Positions 13,727 through 26,790 of a stretch of 64,000 bases of DNA are shown in pieces (within the stretch, counting starts at the first letter, position 1; every line of letters begins with the position of its first letter). Source of the stretch: Camarhynchus parvulus (Eukaryota > Chordata > Aves > Passeriformes > Thraupidae); contig NC_044572.1 in NCBI RefSeq assembly GCF_901933205.1, positions 35,681,501 through 35,745,500 on the forward strand, in the 5' to 3' direction. The position numbers were made by a program, and so were the translations under genes. The notes below the pieces were generated by a model. The model did no database searches, was not told the origin of the DNA, and was given only the letters and a program-made list of their open reading frames with translations.

Positions 13727-16700
13727 CTAAAGAGGCAGACAGAAAAAAATAATCAATTTCTGTTGGTACAACTGGATACCCAGATATCCCATTTATAAGT
13801 ATTTCTCCTGGAGAGCCAAACTTCAGACAAAACTTCAGTTCCAACACATTCCCCCCACTGAGCTCAATACAGTTCTGACAAGTGGCAGCTACAGTATGTG
13901 ACCCACATGCTAGGGGAGCAGATCACACCAATGGCAGGATGCTTCAGGGACTTCCCGATCTCTTTTTCTAGCCAAGAAACACTTTGGCAGCCTGGCATCT
14001 ACGGCCAACACCAAAGAGATGCACGGGTGATATAACTCAGGATACACAAAAAGAAGGTTCCAATGCTCTGAGCCCCACAGGGCAGCTGATATAAGATGCA
14101 TTTCAGACAGCAATTAAAAGAAACCCCTTCTCCTTATCTAGAACTATTCCAAGACAACATCTAAAATCAGGGGCTAATCAAAATAGTTTAACCTTCAGTC
14201 TTACCTTATGTTTTGTTTTTGAGAAATGTAAAGCTGTGCCTGAAGTCCCCTTGTCTTTCAGAAGAGACTAACTCCTAAAATAATTCAAAGCAAATGGCAT
14301 CTGCCATATGCATTTGCCGAACAAATGAGCACTGTGGAAATAAGGTATTGGTCAAAATATGCCAAGGGACTGTTTGGAAGTTATACTGAATGATCTTCAG
14401 AAACAGTCTGCAGGCAGTGCTACTGAAGGCAGTTTTCATCTCCTCCTGCCTCCATGAAAGGAAACTGATACACCTGATCAATAGAGGATGTCTAGACAAT
14501 CACTCGCTTTCTCAGTTTTTCAGAAGAACACATGGAAGAACATAAATAAAAGCAAGCTTGTCATTCTTTGGATTAGTAACAAAGCAGTTATCTAACATTT
14601 CCCAGAGAATCAAAAGATCTAGTTCTAAGTAAAGAACTAATCCTGGCCAGCAGTCGTTTGATGCCCGGCTACCTAGAGGACAGAAAGAAAGGCACAGAAG
14701 TTTGAACTGGGAGTGCTGAGGAAGCAGCAAAACAGCAAAACAGGGGCTTGACAGGCTTGCCATGCTTGCAAAAGCAAGCCTGTGCAAAAGGCCTGTTCTG
14801 GGGACTGGGACTGTGTGACACAAAGCTTCAGCTCCAGATGGTCCCAGGGGCTTTCCCGAGACACTTGCAGTTCCCCAGAGCCATGCGGTGCGTGGGCTGC
14901 TGACTGCAAACTGCCAGTGTTTCCTAGGCAATACTGCAGACATCTGCCACATTTGATCCTCCCACTTTCACACAGGCTACACTCTCACCTCATTCCTCTT
15001 ATCTCACTTATACCTGAACAGGTGGTAGCAGAGTGTGCATTGTTTTGTAACACTGAAGACCCTTCCCTATTTGTTTTTTCCCTCTTTTCTAGTTTCTTCT
15101 TACAACCTGCGGTTCCATTCTCTACTTCATTCTGGACAAAAATTTTAGCAAAGTGTTAAAATAAAAGTTAAAATGTTTATGAAAATTATCCAAACATCTT
15201 TATAGAATTTACACAGGTCATTACTGAGGGGCTAACAGTATTCCAGAACAACTCCTCTGCAACAGACACACATAAATTAAGAACAAGAACTTATTCAAGA
15301 AAATAAAAAATCATTTTGAGAGGGACAACACATGTACTGAAGACAAACATTTTTGCTGTTCTAAAGTCTTAGACAAGAAAATCCATCCTGTGCAGATTTT
15401 CTGCCACAGATGAACTCAAGAATATAAAAATAAACTTCAGAAATCCTCCCTCCTACTGTACTTACAACCAGACCTACTATTTTTTTTTTTAGTCTGAATA
15501 CGACTAACAGGAAAAGTAGCCCTGATGTTATCTAACCACGTTCTAGACAGAAATAATAAGAACTAGGGCTCTCTATGCTCAAGCAATCAATTAACTATCA
15601 ACACTGCCACTCAATATTGCAAAGTCAAGTCCATACAACATCAAGTGGAAAAAAATACAACTCTCCAGTGCATTGGCTGTTGTATAACTACAAACCAGAA
15701 GTGTGGTACCAACAACAGGCAGCAAGGAACCAAGCCTTTTAGACAACCAATCCCACTTTAAGGGGACAACCGCATAACTCTACAAAGGCAAGGAACAAAT
15801 ATCTCCACAATTTCCCCTCTTGGACAGAAGCTCCCTTCCAGCCCAGCTGAGGAAACCACTCCCCTCCCTGAGACTGTAAAATGCTACAGCTCAAATTCTA
15901 AGTCAAGATATCAAATCCAGGAAATTAAGTATGTGTCATGCTATTTTATGTGCCCACCCATTTGGCAAAGGCTGTTCATAACTCTGGCACTGCTGTGACC
16001 CACATGAAAATTCACTATTCTAATTCCTCTGAAAGAATGAGATAGACTGCATTTTAAAGTTTAAATCCCCTGGCTACCTGAAAAAATAAATCCTTTTCAA
16101 CCTGTATTGGTAAAGTTTATAGACAGGTGTAAGGAAGAGAGAAGCTGGCCTTGAACCACTCTCTCCTAATTCCTCTCCTCCCCCTGAACAGCTCCCTGAG
16201 CTCTGATTTTGGGCAATTTTTTGAGGACCTGCTTCCAATCTCTTTGAAAGGACTAAGAGTTACCTGAGATAAAGATTATATCCATAAAAATATAGTGATT
16301 ATTACTGCAGCTGCTTAAAATGTCCTGTTTAACTCCTTTAAGAAGCACTTAACCATAAAATACACTTGCTGCTTGGAAATATTTAATTGGAGACAATTCC
16401 TTCTCTAACAGTTTGGGGGCTGCCTCTGCACTAGGACTCATGAAAGAAATGGCATCAAATATGACTGCACTCTGTTATGAACATTATTTTACAGAACACA
16501 CTTAACAGATCCTACTAAATGCCATAAAATCCTTAGTTAAAATCTTCCAATAGAAGGATTCTGTATTTCCAAGAAGTATTTTTCCATGCTCTCAAGTAAA
16601 TTATGTCTATATATGTTAAAAGCAAGTCTTTGTTTATACTGGTAGTTTTCACTTTCTTTTTAGGAAAGCTTTAAAAGCCTGTTATTCTGTCAAAAACAAA

Positions 16701-19700
16701 CAAACAGAACAAGAGCCATACCTTTTCATGTGAAAATAATAAATACCTGTGGATGTCACAGACCACAAAAAAAATACTCCGAGCAAAGCTACGTGGGCAA
16801 GGAATTGTTTCCAGTCTCTATGCAATAAACAGTGCATTTCATACGTGTATCACAAAGTATGTCATAAAAGTCTCTCATAAAACTCTTTGAATATTATTAG
16901 TATAGCCATAGAGAAGTAGATAATTATAGGTACAGGCAAATTCTGTACTAACAGTTACTAATAAAGTTTTACTTTTATTAATTTAATGGGACTACTTTTA
17001 GGACCACTTTCACTAGAAACTATGAAATAGGACCCCCACAAAATGTACATCTATCAAGATCCCAGAAGCAAGAGAAAAAGTCCAAAAAGCACAGTTCTGT
17101 GCACTTGCATTCCTCTGCTCTCTTCTGAAAAAGGACTGATGTCAATCGTGAGAAATAACCCAATAATCTGTACCCAGGAGTCTCTTACCAGTTTTATAGC
17201 ACAGGATGTTTCTGGGAGTCCAACATATAAAATACTTTAAAATTAAAGCAATGGTTTTATGTAAAGTAGATTTTCACTTTCCCATCATAAAATATTTCTC
17301 AACAAAAAGCAGAAAAGAGAAATGCTGAGATCAGTTTAGTCAAAAAAATATGTAAGCTCCAGCAGTTCTGAAGATCTTCCTTTTCTTCTGGATGCACAGT
17401 CATCAAGTTCTTCGTTTTCTTTTCTTCCTCCTAAGTTGGAAAATTGAATCTTCCTTCCTTCATTCCTGCAAACATTTGGGTGTTTTGTATTACCTTTATT
17501 CCTCTGATTAAAAAAATCACTGGGTTAATTAAAAAAGGTCCAGCCCTGAAAGAAGCACACCTGGATACACTAATGCTGTACCCTTCCTGGAAGGCAGGAT
17601 GAACTGGAGAGGCTGCTACATCCAGACTCACAACAACACCCTTCACTCACTCTAACACGTTTTGGGATGCCTGAGAGGGAACACAAGGGACTGTGTGAAC
17701 AACACCAGCACTTTCCCTGCAGCGAGGAAGGGCAGTCTCCTGCCTCCCACCCCAGGAGAGAACAACCACTGGTTGGCCCTGGAGATTGCCAGAAAATCTC
17801 ATTGCAACACACCCTGGGCTTTCGTTTGTTTTCTTTCTGATGCGTTGTTTGTTTATCATTAACAATTTTCCTGAAGAAGGGCTCTTCTGCCACTGTAAGT
17901 ACCCTCAGTGCCCACCATGGACAACCTTAATCATAGGATGGCAAAGAGTTGAGGTGGAATTTCAGTCTACCTGATGCTGAGCAGAGCGACAGCATTCATA
18001 GGCCTGGTGGCATGGGGATAGAGGGTACCCTCAAATTTTACCAACATGGAAAGGGCTCAGCACCACAGACTTCCAAAAAGTGTCATCCTGAATCCTAAAC
18101 AGGGCTTCTAGTGCCACCAAACAAGAAGATTATACATTGAAAAAATAAAATTTTAACTTATAATTGGAAGTTCACTGGCCAAAAATATGTTACAATGGTT
18201 GTTCCACTAGGTTGTCATTTCCTGCACAGCTGTTTGCTGTTAAGCACCATTTCATGGTAGAAAAACCATAACCAGATGTGGAGAACCAGTAACTTACACA
18301 GTAACTATTAAAGCTGACAACTTGGTGTCCCTTACAGACTGGATTTCCAATCCTTTTCAGATACAAGAAGGAACTGAAGAAGCCAACATTTGGTCCTAAT
18401 CTTCCTGAAGTTCTCTATGCCCATGAGCTCAGCAAGCCAAAACACACTTGTAAACTGCACAGATGCTCTAAAATTACTATTTCATTAAGATGATGCTAAG
18501 AATGAGAGCAGAGTTTTGAGATTTTCCACTACACAGGAATAGCTCTACCATTCAAATAGAACTGTACATTCATAACAAACTGGTCTACATTACAAAAATA
18601 ATAAAACCACACCAAAGTGATTAACATGAGCAGCTGGTATCTCTACAATTTCAAGTTAAATTTCCAACAAAATTAGAGTATCTGAAAACCAAGAACCCAA
18701 CAACTAAAAATCCATAGGTTTTATGATGCGCAGCCAAAACCCACACCATTTTTTATAAAAATAAAAGCAGGTATATTGCATGCTAAGAGCCAAGTCTAAC
18801 CCATGTGACACTGTTTTAATGTTATTACCTAAACGTTTTCTTTACTATAGGAAATCTTATTGCTAGAATTTGTATTATTTGTTAGTAAAATTCATAAACT
18901 TTTTTTAATGACAGTATATAAAGTTTCTTGAGAAATGTTTGAGCATGCATTGATACACAGGCATCTTTAATGTGCAGTGTTTATAATTTTCAGAATACAG
19001 ATGAAAGGACATTTATTTTGGGTCATTGTTAGAAGTTACTGTGAGGAAATATGTATTTCTTTGAACTTGTAACAGATAACAAGCCTTCAAAACTCAAACC
19101 ATTGTCCTTTGAGCTAAAGGAAGATATCTGTTGACTCTTGGGCATGGAATAAATATTATCTTTTCATTAAGTTGAAATCAGCCTGCTGAGAGCAACAACA
19201 CAGACTACATTTGCACACAAACCTGTTTGATCCCTAATGCTCATGAAGGTAAATTCAGACATTTCTCATCTTCAATTTTAAATCCTACATGAAAACCAAA
19301 TAGACACACATACACACAGAGATGCATTTATATTCAAAATAAAAATATATTTTATCTATGCAAAGTACCTACTTTTACCAAAGTGAAAACACCGAAGAGA
19401 AATACCAGCAAAATCAGGAAACTGTAAAAATCTTTGTTTACTACTAAACTTTTGAACTCAGTCTGTCATATTCCTTTGCAGATAAACAGAGTTGTTGTTA
19501 TCCAGCTGATGATAGTTTGAATTTGTCAGGACTTACAGATACAGGAATTACAGAAATAGAATTAGAATCATCTCATCAAATGAATCTCTGCAACACTTGA
19601 CACCTCATTATTTTGCAGAAAGGGAAAACAGCTGCAAAGCTGCTTGAGGTCAGAACATAAATTTAGAACATTTAGAAACTCTAAAAGAATTATGATTAAA

Positions 19701-22700
19701 TTAAACTACTTAGTCTACTTCTGCAGAGCAATGTTTCCCTGTTGGTTGCTTTACTGACTAAAGGCAAAACCTGTAGATGGTACATCCTAAGACACAGCTG
19801 GAACAATGGAGAGAAATTCTTTGGAATACCATTTATATCCCCTGCTTCTCTGTCATGGTGAAATAAAGCATCTGTAAACATGTCAAAACTATTATAAGGA
19901 GACAGTTTATGAGCCCCAGATCCTGTACCTTTCCTGTTAATAGCAAATGGAGGTTGCTTTCCAGTGCTGAGCACTTAGAAAGGGACATCAAAACATTTTA
20001 ACTGACACTGAATTTTGAAACTTTAAGATACCAGACAGGGGTACCACACTACAGGTTGCTGCGAACAAGTTAAAGTTGCTTTGTGCTATGGTTTTGTTGT
20101 AATTTTGTTCAGGGGGTGACTTAGCAATTTCTCTGCAGGAAACAGATAACCTGCAACAGCCACAAGCTGTCCAAAATAAGAATGTACCCAAGACACCTGC
20201 ACAGAGATTGTTAAAGAAAAAAGCCAGTGACTGTGGAAATAAAAGGTCAAGGAGAAAAAGGTTATTGCAGACACAAAGAACTACTGATTTCTGCTCCTGG
20301 AGGAATGCAAGAATGTGTTACTCTCCTCATCTTGGTTGGGCAGAACCTCCCAGACACATGGACCTTCCCCCATTCCTTCCATCAGCAGAGACCCACTGTC
20401 ACACGTTCACATTTTTCAGGTACCAGTTTTTATTCCCTTTCCTGAGATTCTAAGTGTAAATCAGTGTGAACCTACTCTTCTCAAGCAGGAGTGTGAACAG
20501 CAGACCACACCAACGCTCCACTCTTGGGGCCTTCCCTAAATTCAGAAAAAAAAAATCTGCAAAAACCTGGGCTCAAAGAGTTTTCTTCACACAACTGATA
20601 CAAGATTCTTCAAGATTTCTTCCTTAAGAAACCCACATATCTCAGTACTCAGCACAGACAATAGAACAGACAACTGCCTTTTAGTTAAGTCCACTGAAAT
20701 TTAGAGGGGGAAATAAAGTATTCATGAGCATTGAATTTATTGTTCTTTTATCTGACTATATTCTATATGACTTTCAAACCACTTTCCAATCAACTGCTTA
20801 GTGAACACCATGCCATTAGATGCTACAGAAATATTTAAATTTATTGTATTAAATTTAATGAGAGCAATGGCAGAGTTTTTTAGCAACTTGGTAGACTACC
20901 TTCATGCCCAGCGCCTCTATCCCTACATTTATTTCACTTACTTTAATTGAATGTGATGACTTTTGCACTGCAAACAATTGCATTGTTGATTTTTTAAAAA
21001 TCTGTCCCTTAATTCCATATTTTCCCTAACACTTTCGGTGGATAATCCTTGGTTTTCAACATGTACAGCTTCCATATGATAGACATGTGTTTCTTCAAAT
21101 GTCCTACAGCAGGAATGACTCCTATTTCCATATTTACCACAAATGATTACATAGCCAAGATAACAAAGCCAGAGATACCAGATTAAACAGAAAGCTATCA
21201 AAGTGACTTTAAAAGTCACCTTAATGTACAATGCCATTGCAAATTCACTAGGAATATTTTGAAACTACACGACAATGGCAAAATAGGATAAAAATAACAC
21301 TAACAGGTAATTTCCTTGAATTCTAATGCACAACATGCCTCAGCACTACGTTTTCCATTTTATTGTTGAATAAATTCAGGCACTGCAAATCTCACTGACA
21401 GCAAGCAGCATGGTGTTCCTGATACCCATCATCTGCTGCAGCTGGCATAGCCTCTTCCTACCTTTGGGGAGGCAGAGCTATAAAACTAAGTCCTCAAAGC
21501 ACAAATCAACAGTATTAACTGTAAACCATAAAACTGACACAGAAAGGTGCAACACTGACTAAAGACTAATTCAAGCATTCAGTTCTGTCTCTGTATAGAT
21601 GGAATTGGCATTGCTGTAGGCGCTAATGCAACAATTTCATTTCTGTTCCATTCAGAGAACAAAAAAAGGAAGGCGGAAAACACACTCTGTATCTGCCAGA
21701 CAATGGACAGATGAAGTGCAGAGTGTTGGAGCCACCTGTGGTGAAACACCTGCAGTGAGAAAAGAGCTGCAGCCTCAGGTGCTCCGCAGGAAGTGCCCAG
21801 GCCCCCCAAGGATGGGCTCCACACCAAGGTACAGAGGTTTTTACAACTCTTGGCTCTCCATGAACACCACATCACCAAAGGGATGGATTTGTACTCCACA
21901 GCATAAATGATGCTACCAGTGATCCTACAACTGTGGCTGGACTACTTTTACTACTAAAATCTTATGATAGAAATAAACACTCATCTGATCTTAGCCTAAG
22001 CAGACCTAATTTCTACCCATGATTTAACTGTGATATACAGAGACTGCCTTGAGATGACAAGACATCTGACAGTCCTCAGGGGGAAAAATATAATTTCATC
22101 ATTATCAGCAGTGTAATGAGAAAGGTTAATTAAAACAATTACAGTAGGTCTTTTTTCTTCATACTGTTACATATTTTTAGTCCCCAGCTGTTTGTGGAAT
22201 GACATGAACTTGCAGTTCAGATACAGGTAGTCTCTATGCAGGTCATAGTTATCTGAAATCTGTGCAACACCCACTCTCTTCATCACACTTGGTAATGCAA
22301 ATATTTGTTGCACCCACACACTATGGGAGAAGCTGCTTCCATACTCTCAGCCAAACTCAGGAACATTTAAGCCACATGAAACATCAAACTGATGTAATTT
22401 CCCTTTCTGGTACTTGTTTTTTTTCCTGCTTCACCACGTCTCTTCCGCTTCCCCAGACAGTCAAAAATGACAGATAAGAAAATGCAGAGAAATGGACTGT
22501 GACTGTAAAAGGAAATGTAATTGGTGCAAGACTCTCTACTGTCTTCAGTTTTGTACAGTCATTTACAGCTGTCTAAAGCCTGTGACACTGGCACCCAAGT
22601 GAGTGAGCAGGCAATTAAGATTTTGTACTCTTCCACAATCACTCTGCACAGAAGTGAACTACTGGACACTGTGTAAGAGCAGTGACACTGAGCACTCTGG

Positions 22701-24145
22701 CTTGAGGACCACATCACTGAGAAGGAATCTGCTCTTCCCTGACAGGCCTTCAGAGCTCAGACCTAGAAGATGTTGAACCCTCAAGATCCCTAACCAACAG
22801 AAGTCCTTAAGCACTTACTTAACATTACAAACTCATGCATGTAAACACTTTCATTGCTTGCAGCATGTGTAGGCAGGGAAGACAAGGCCCCAAAACCATG
22901 CAATCTCAGCCCACCATCACTCAACAAGTCCACTGTTCAGCCAAATATTCTATGCTTTAACCACAAAACTGGAAGCCATTTAAACAATAATAACAGGCAA
23001 GCCAGCATGAAGTTCTGTATTAATAAAACTAAAATCAAGTCAAGGCAAATTAAGAGTTATTTTAGAAGCTCCAATTTCCTGTGACACCTAACACTTACAA
23101 ACACTTGCTAAGAAAATGCAGAACTTTTTCCTTAGGTCAGAGGCTGAACTTCAACTCCGTCCATAGCCTCTATCAACTGGCTACCAGGCTGAAGCAAATT
23201 GAATGGTGAATGGTTTGCTTTTTAAATAGAAGTATAAGCCAGCTACATCCTTTCCTTCAAGCATCAGCACAAAGACAGGGACTAGGATTGCCAGATGGAG
23301 GTTTAATTATCTGCCAGCCTTCAGAATTGGTCATGGTAAGAGGGGCTGGACTGGGGAATGCAGCTGATGTAGGAAACTGGAGAGAATGGCTGCAACAATA
23401 CAGGTAGCTGCAGAATTGGGGGTGGTCAGACAATATTAAATTAGTTTTTAAATCATTAACCAAAAATCATGTTTACAAATATCCACATTTTAATTTTCTT
23501 CTGGGCTATTTAACAGCACATCCTATAGATTTTTTTTCGAAATCATATTAAAAAATAAAAGAACAGGATTCCTGTTTCTTTATTCATATTCAAACTTTAT
23601 GTAAAATATTCTTAAAACATTTTAATAAGTGCACAAAGCAGGAAAGCAATCTTTTTATTTATGGAGTTTGCACTGACAAAAACTTGTACTGCTTAGAGGA
23701 AAGAAGGGCCTAAAGTCTACGCATAAATTTAAGAAGTATGCCTTAGTACTGCAGTTCTCAAATTAATTGCATTAACTGTAACCGTCTAAACACAAAATAT
23801 GCCTTTTCTAAGCAAACAATTCTCCTGCCATAATTTAATCTAATAAATTTTTAAAGGGTACCAACAAGACCATCCTCACAAACTGTCATGCATAGGGCTT
23901 GTTTGTTTGCCTCTCATGACAACACATCCCAAAATACAGAGCATATTTCAACTTGTTATTCTCCAAGTCGCCTGCCAAACTGCAGACAAATTGTAAACAT
24001 GAAGAACATGTTAAGCCTATTCAAGCCCACAAAAAAAAAATCAAGTCTTGCACAGTAAACTCTGCTATAATTTCCTGATGTAGGTCAAAACTCAGCAGGA
24101 AATCACATTGTCTATTTTTATCCCAGTTCACTGGAAGTGCTTTAC
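13727..24145 (-). other. RFTN1 intron 3
   Basis: This 10.4-kb intron runs from the GTAAAG donor at 24145 to the TTTAG acceptor at 13727. No repeat family or RNA gene is recognisable. A GC-richer patch at about 14640-14960 has open frames on both strands (up to 146 codons on the minus strand) and a small hairpin with arms ACAGGCTTGC at 14751-14760 and its complement at 14774-14783. The rest is ordinary AT-rich intron. Confidence 0.88.
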
Positions 24146-24332
24146 CTTTCTGTTTTCTTGATAAGCACAGCCCTGAAGATTTGTTCCTGGGGAGTTTTCT
24201 CTTTTTCATCAGTTGGTTGCACAAAAGGGTGGACAGCAGCCAAGACAAAGCCCTGCTGGTACAATTCTTCCAGCTGAGCTGGAAGATCATACAAGGAGGA
24301 GAGCTTGATTGCAGATGATCCTGGCAGCTCAG
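24146..24332 (-). CDS. RFTN1: RFTN1 (raftlin) coding exon, residues 49-111
   Basis: This 187-bp exon has a TTTCCAG acceptor at 24333 and a GTAAAG donor at 24145. With the split codons at each end (A|CT for Thr49 and AG|G for Arg111) it encodes 63 residues. The sequence includes ELPGSSAIKLSSLYDLPAQL, YQQGFVLAAVHPFVQP and IFRAVLIKKTER, nearly identical to the same exon of mammalian raftlin. A Met-initiated frame extends upstream into the intron (from 24357), but those residues are intronic and are not part of the protein. The donor departs from consensus at +5 (GTAAAG rather than GTAAGT), which is common. Intron 2, upstream in transcription, is the largest in the window at about 29.7 kb. Confidence 0.97.
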
Positions 24333-26284
24333 CTGGAAACAAAAAGAAATTGGTCAATAATCCGACACTGGACTATCATGTATTTTAAAATCCAGGCTCC
24401 TCAGAGCCAAGTAAGCCTCACACTGATCTACAATATTAACACCAAAACTGACCTTTCCTGAGACCCATTCTGTATTTCGTATTTTAAGCAGGTTGTCTTG
24501 GCGAAGTACTTGTATTACACAAGAGACTCACGCAATTAAACAAGAAATCAGATACATTAAAATGCCAAATCCACCACACAGTCTGGCAGAGATAAGTCGA
24601 AGAATTTAATAAAAACAAGGCAGTTGGTCAAAAGATATTCTAGGTTTTAGTAGTTGTCATAGTAATGCAAGTAAAGAAGAGTGAGCCATGAGTCAAAAAC
24701 ACAAAACAAGAGAGAAGAGTCAATGAAGGCAGAACATGTCAAATTCAAAAGCTATAAAAAGAAGCATCAATCTACACAAAATCAGACTAAGAGATCACTG
24801 ATGCAAGATGCTGATGAGACCAAGTATCTGCCAAAATGTCTGAAGAGAATTTTGCAGGTATATTGATAATAGGAACGTTGAATGATGCATACCTGTAGCA
24901 ATGAGAAACCTTTTAGAATAAACACTAAATCTTATACCTCAGGATTTAAGCAAACCCATACATATGAGAGGTGAGGATGAGACATAGTATATGAAAATAA
25001 TCCTTCCCCAATCTGCTTACTGCAAGGTTTTATGCCATCTTGTCAAGTATTTGTTGCTGACTCCTGTCAGACACTTGACATACACATGGATATTTCAGTC
25101 AGTATAGCAATTGCCCTTATTTCTTTGGAGTCTTGTGGGATTCAAATGAAAATCCCATAAATCACCTAAAACAATCTTTTATTCTCTTCTTCTCTACATC
25201 AGTAATTCCTCATACACTTTTCATATTTTATGGGAAACGACATCTCTCTTTCCTGACCTTTGCCTCTTCATTTCCATTTCGCTTGGAGGATATTTATTAT
25301 GTCATCTAAACCACGCCAGGGCATACAGGGCGGTGAGGTCCTGGGTGTTCTTCCCTCCCACTGAAACCAGGAGGGAGGAGATGCTGAAAGAAACACAGCA
25401 AATGCTCCCAGCACCTTGCAAGCCTTTGCTAAAAAAAAAGCACTGGAGAATAGTTTGTATGAAATAAGCGGGCAATGCAAAATAAGGTTTCATTGTACTG
25501 CTTTTTCCATCAAACCGTATGGCTACCCTTTATGAATAATTTAAGGGGTTATCAAAAAAACTAATAAATATTCAAGCCAAATAATACCAAGGAATAATTT
25601 AAATAATAATAGAATAGATGTGCTTGGTATGTTTTTTCCTCATGTAAGACCACGTTCCAGAAGGGAATAATGGAACTTTTTGACCAGGACTTTAAGATGT
25701 AGAATTTTTTATTATTTTAACAAATAAAATGAGATCCAAGCAACATGCACATTGACAGACAATAGGGCTCTACCTTCTGCAACAGCATACAAATCACTTC
25801 AGAATCATAAAAAGAGATGGCACAATGAATAATGCATAATAAATAATAAACCAAACAGTTACTTACTGGAGCCTGCTGGGGATAAAAATAGGGAAACAGA
25901 TTTTAGAGAATTCCATTTTTCCTCTTGTACTCAGAGACTCCAAGTATTTTTGACTACACTGCAAATAATTAATTTCTAAATGAGAGGTTTACTTGGATAC
26001 AATGGAATGACTAAACACTACTCAGCAATGTTAATTCTGGTCAGAGTGCTCCAATTTTTAACCATCCCCTATGAAAACTGATGCTCGCCTGGAGTACATA
26101 TGTAGAATCAGGATTCTTCTGAGGATAGCTTGAGTAAGATTAGTAAAAAGTCTCGTCATTAACATGGGAGACTGGCTGCTTCCTCCTAAAAGCTAAACAT
26201 GAGGAAAAAGTGTGGAAATGCGTGTAATTGGAGCCTTGGGATGTAACTTGATTAAAAAAGAAATGTAATAGAAAATAGAGATGG
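24333..26284 (-). other. RFTN1 intron 2, part nearest the third coding segment
   Basis: AT-rich intronic sequence directly upstream, in transcription, of the 24146-24332 exon. The polypyrimidine tract and TTTCCAG acceptor occupy its first bases. I see no named repeat or gene in the remainder. A slightly GC-richer patch lies at 25300-25400. Confidence 0.8.
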
Positions 26285-26790
26285 GTGGGATCATCCAGCT
26301 AGTTCATCCAACTACCTAGAGGCAGGATCAGTTCTAGTTTAGTTGTTTCTCCGTTTTTCTCATCTATTTTTAAAAACCTTTAGTAATGGAAATTCCACAA
26401 TCCCCCTAAGTCATTTTTCAGCACTTCTCTATTCTTCCTACTCAAAACCCTTTCCTAGCACGTGGCCTAAATTTCCCTCTCTTAAATTCATGATTGCTAC
26501 TTTCCCACTTGGGTATTTCTTTTCTGCAACAGCATTTCATAACTCCTAACACCATTCATGCTTTAATCTTACTTTCTTTATACTGTATAAACTCAGTCCT
26601 TTCAATGCTCCTGTTCTCCTGTTTTTTGTATTTCTAAGTAACTTTTGATGTTCTCTCCTGATTCTCTTCAACTGGTCTATATTTTTCTTCAAGTATAGTA
26701 CCTAATTTTGACCACAGTGATCCAGCACAAGCCTCACCACTGCTCTGTAAAATGGAAAACTCTAACACTTACTACATCTTATGTCAGTTT
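26285..26790 (-). mobile_element. Old, strongly diverged CR1-like LINE fragment
   Basis: Read on the plus strand, this stretch follows in order the reverse complement of old amniote CR1 elements: GATCATCCAGCTAGTTCATC near 26290, then a pyrimidine-rich segment with CCTAAATTTCCCT, then TGATTCTCTTCAACTGGTC near 26658, TTCTTCAAGTATAGTACC, and CCAGCACAAGCCTCACCACTG near 26723. The element therefore lies on the minus strand with its 3' end at the left. All reading frames are broken and divergence is high, so this is an ancient copy. The subfamily cannot be named by eye. Confidence 0.6.

Noticed and set aside
14512..14952. A 146-codon minus-strand frame in intron 3
   Set aside because: It lies in a GC-rich patch with opposing open frames, has no known family, and gives no sign of being an exon.
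24333..24357. A Met-initiated frame that appears to start a protein just upstream of the raftlin exon at 24146-24332
   Set aside because: The Met and the next residues are encoded by intron sequence, including the polypyrimidine tract and the CAG acceptor. Homology to raftlin starts exactly at the splice site.
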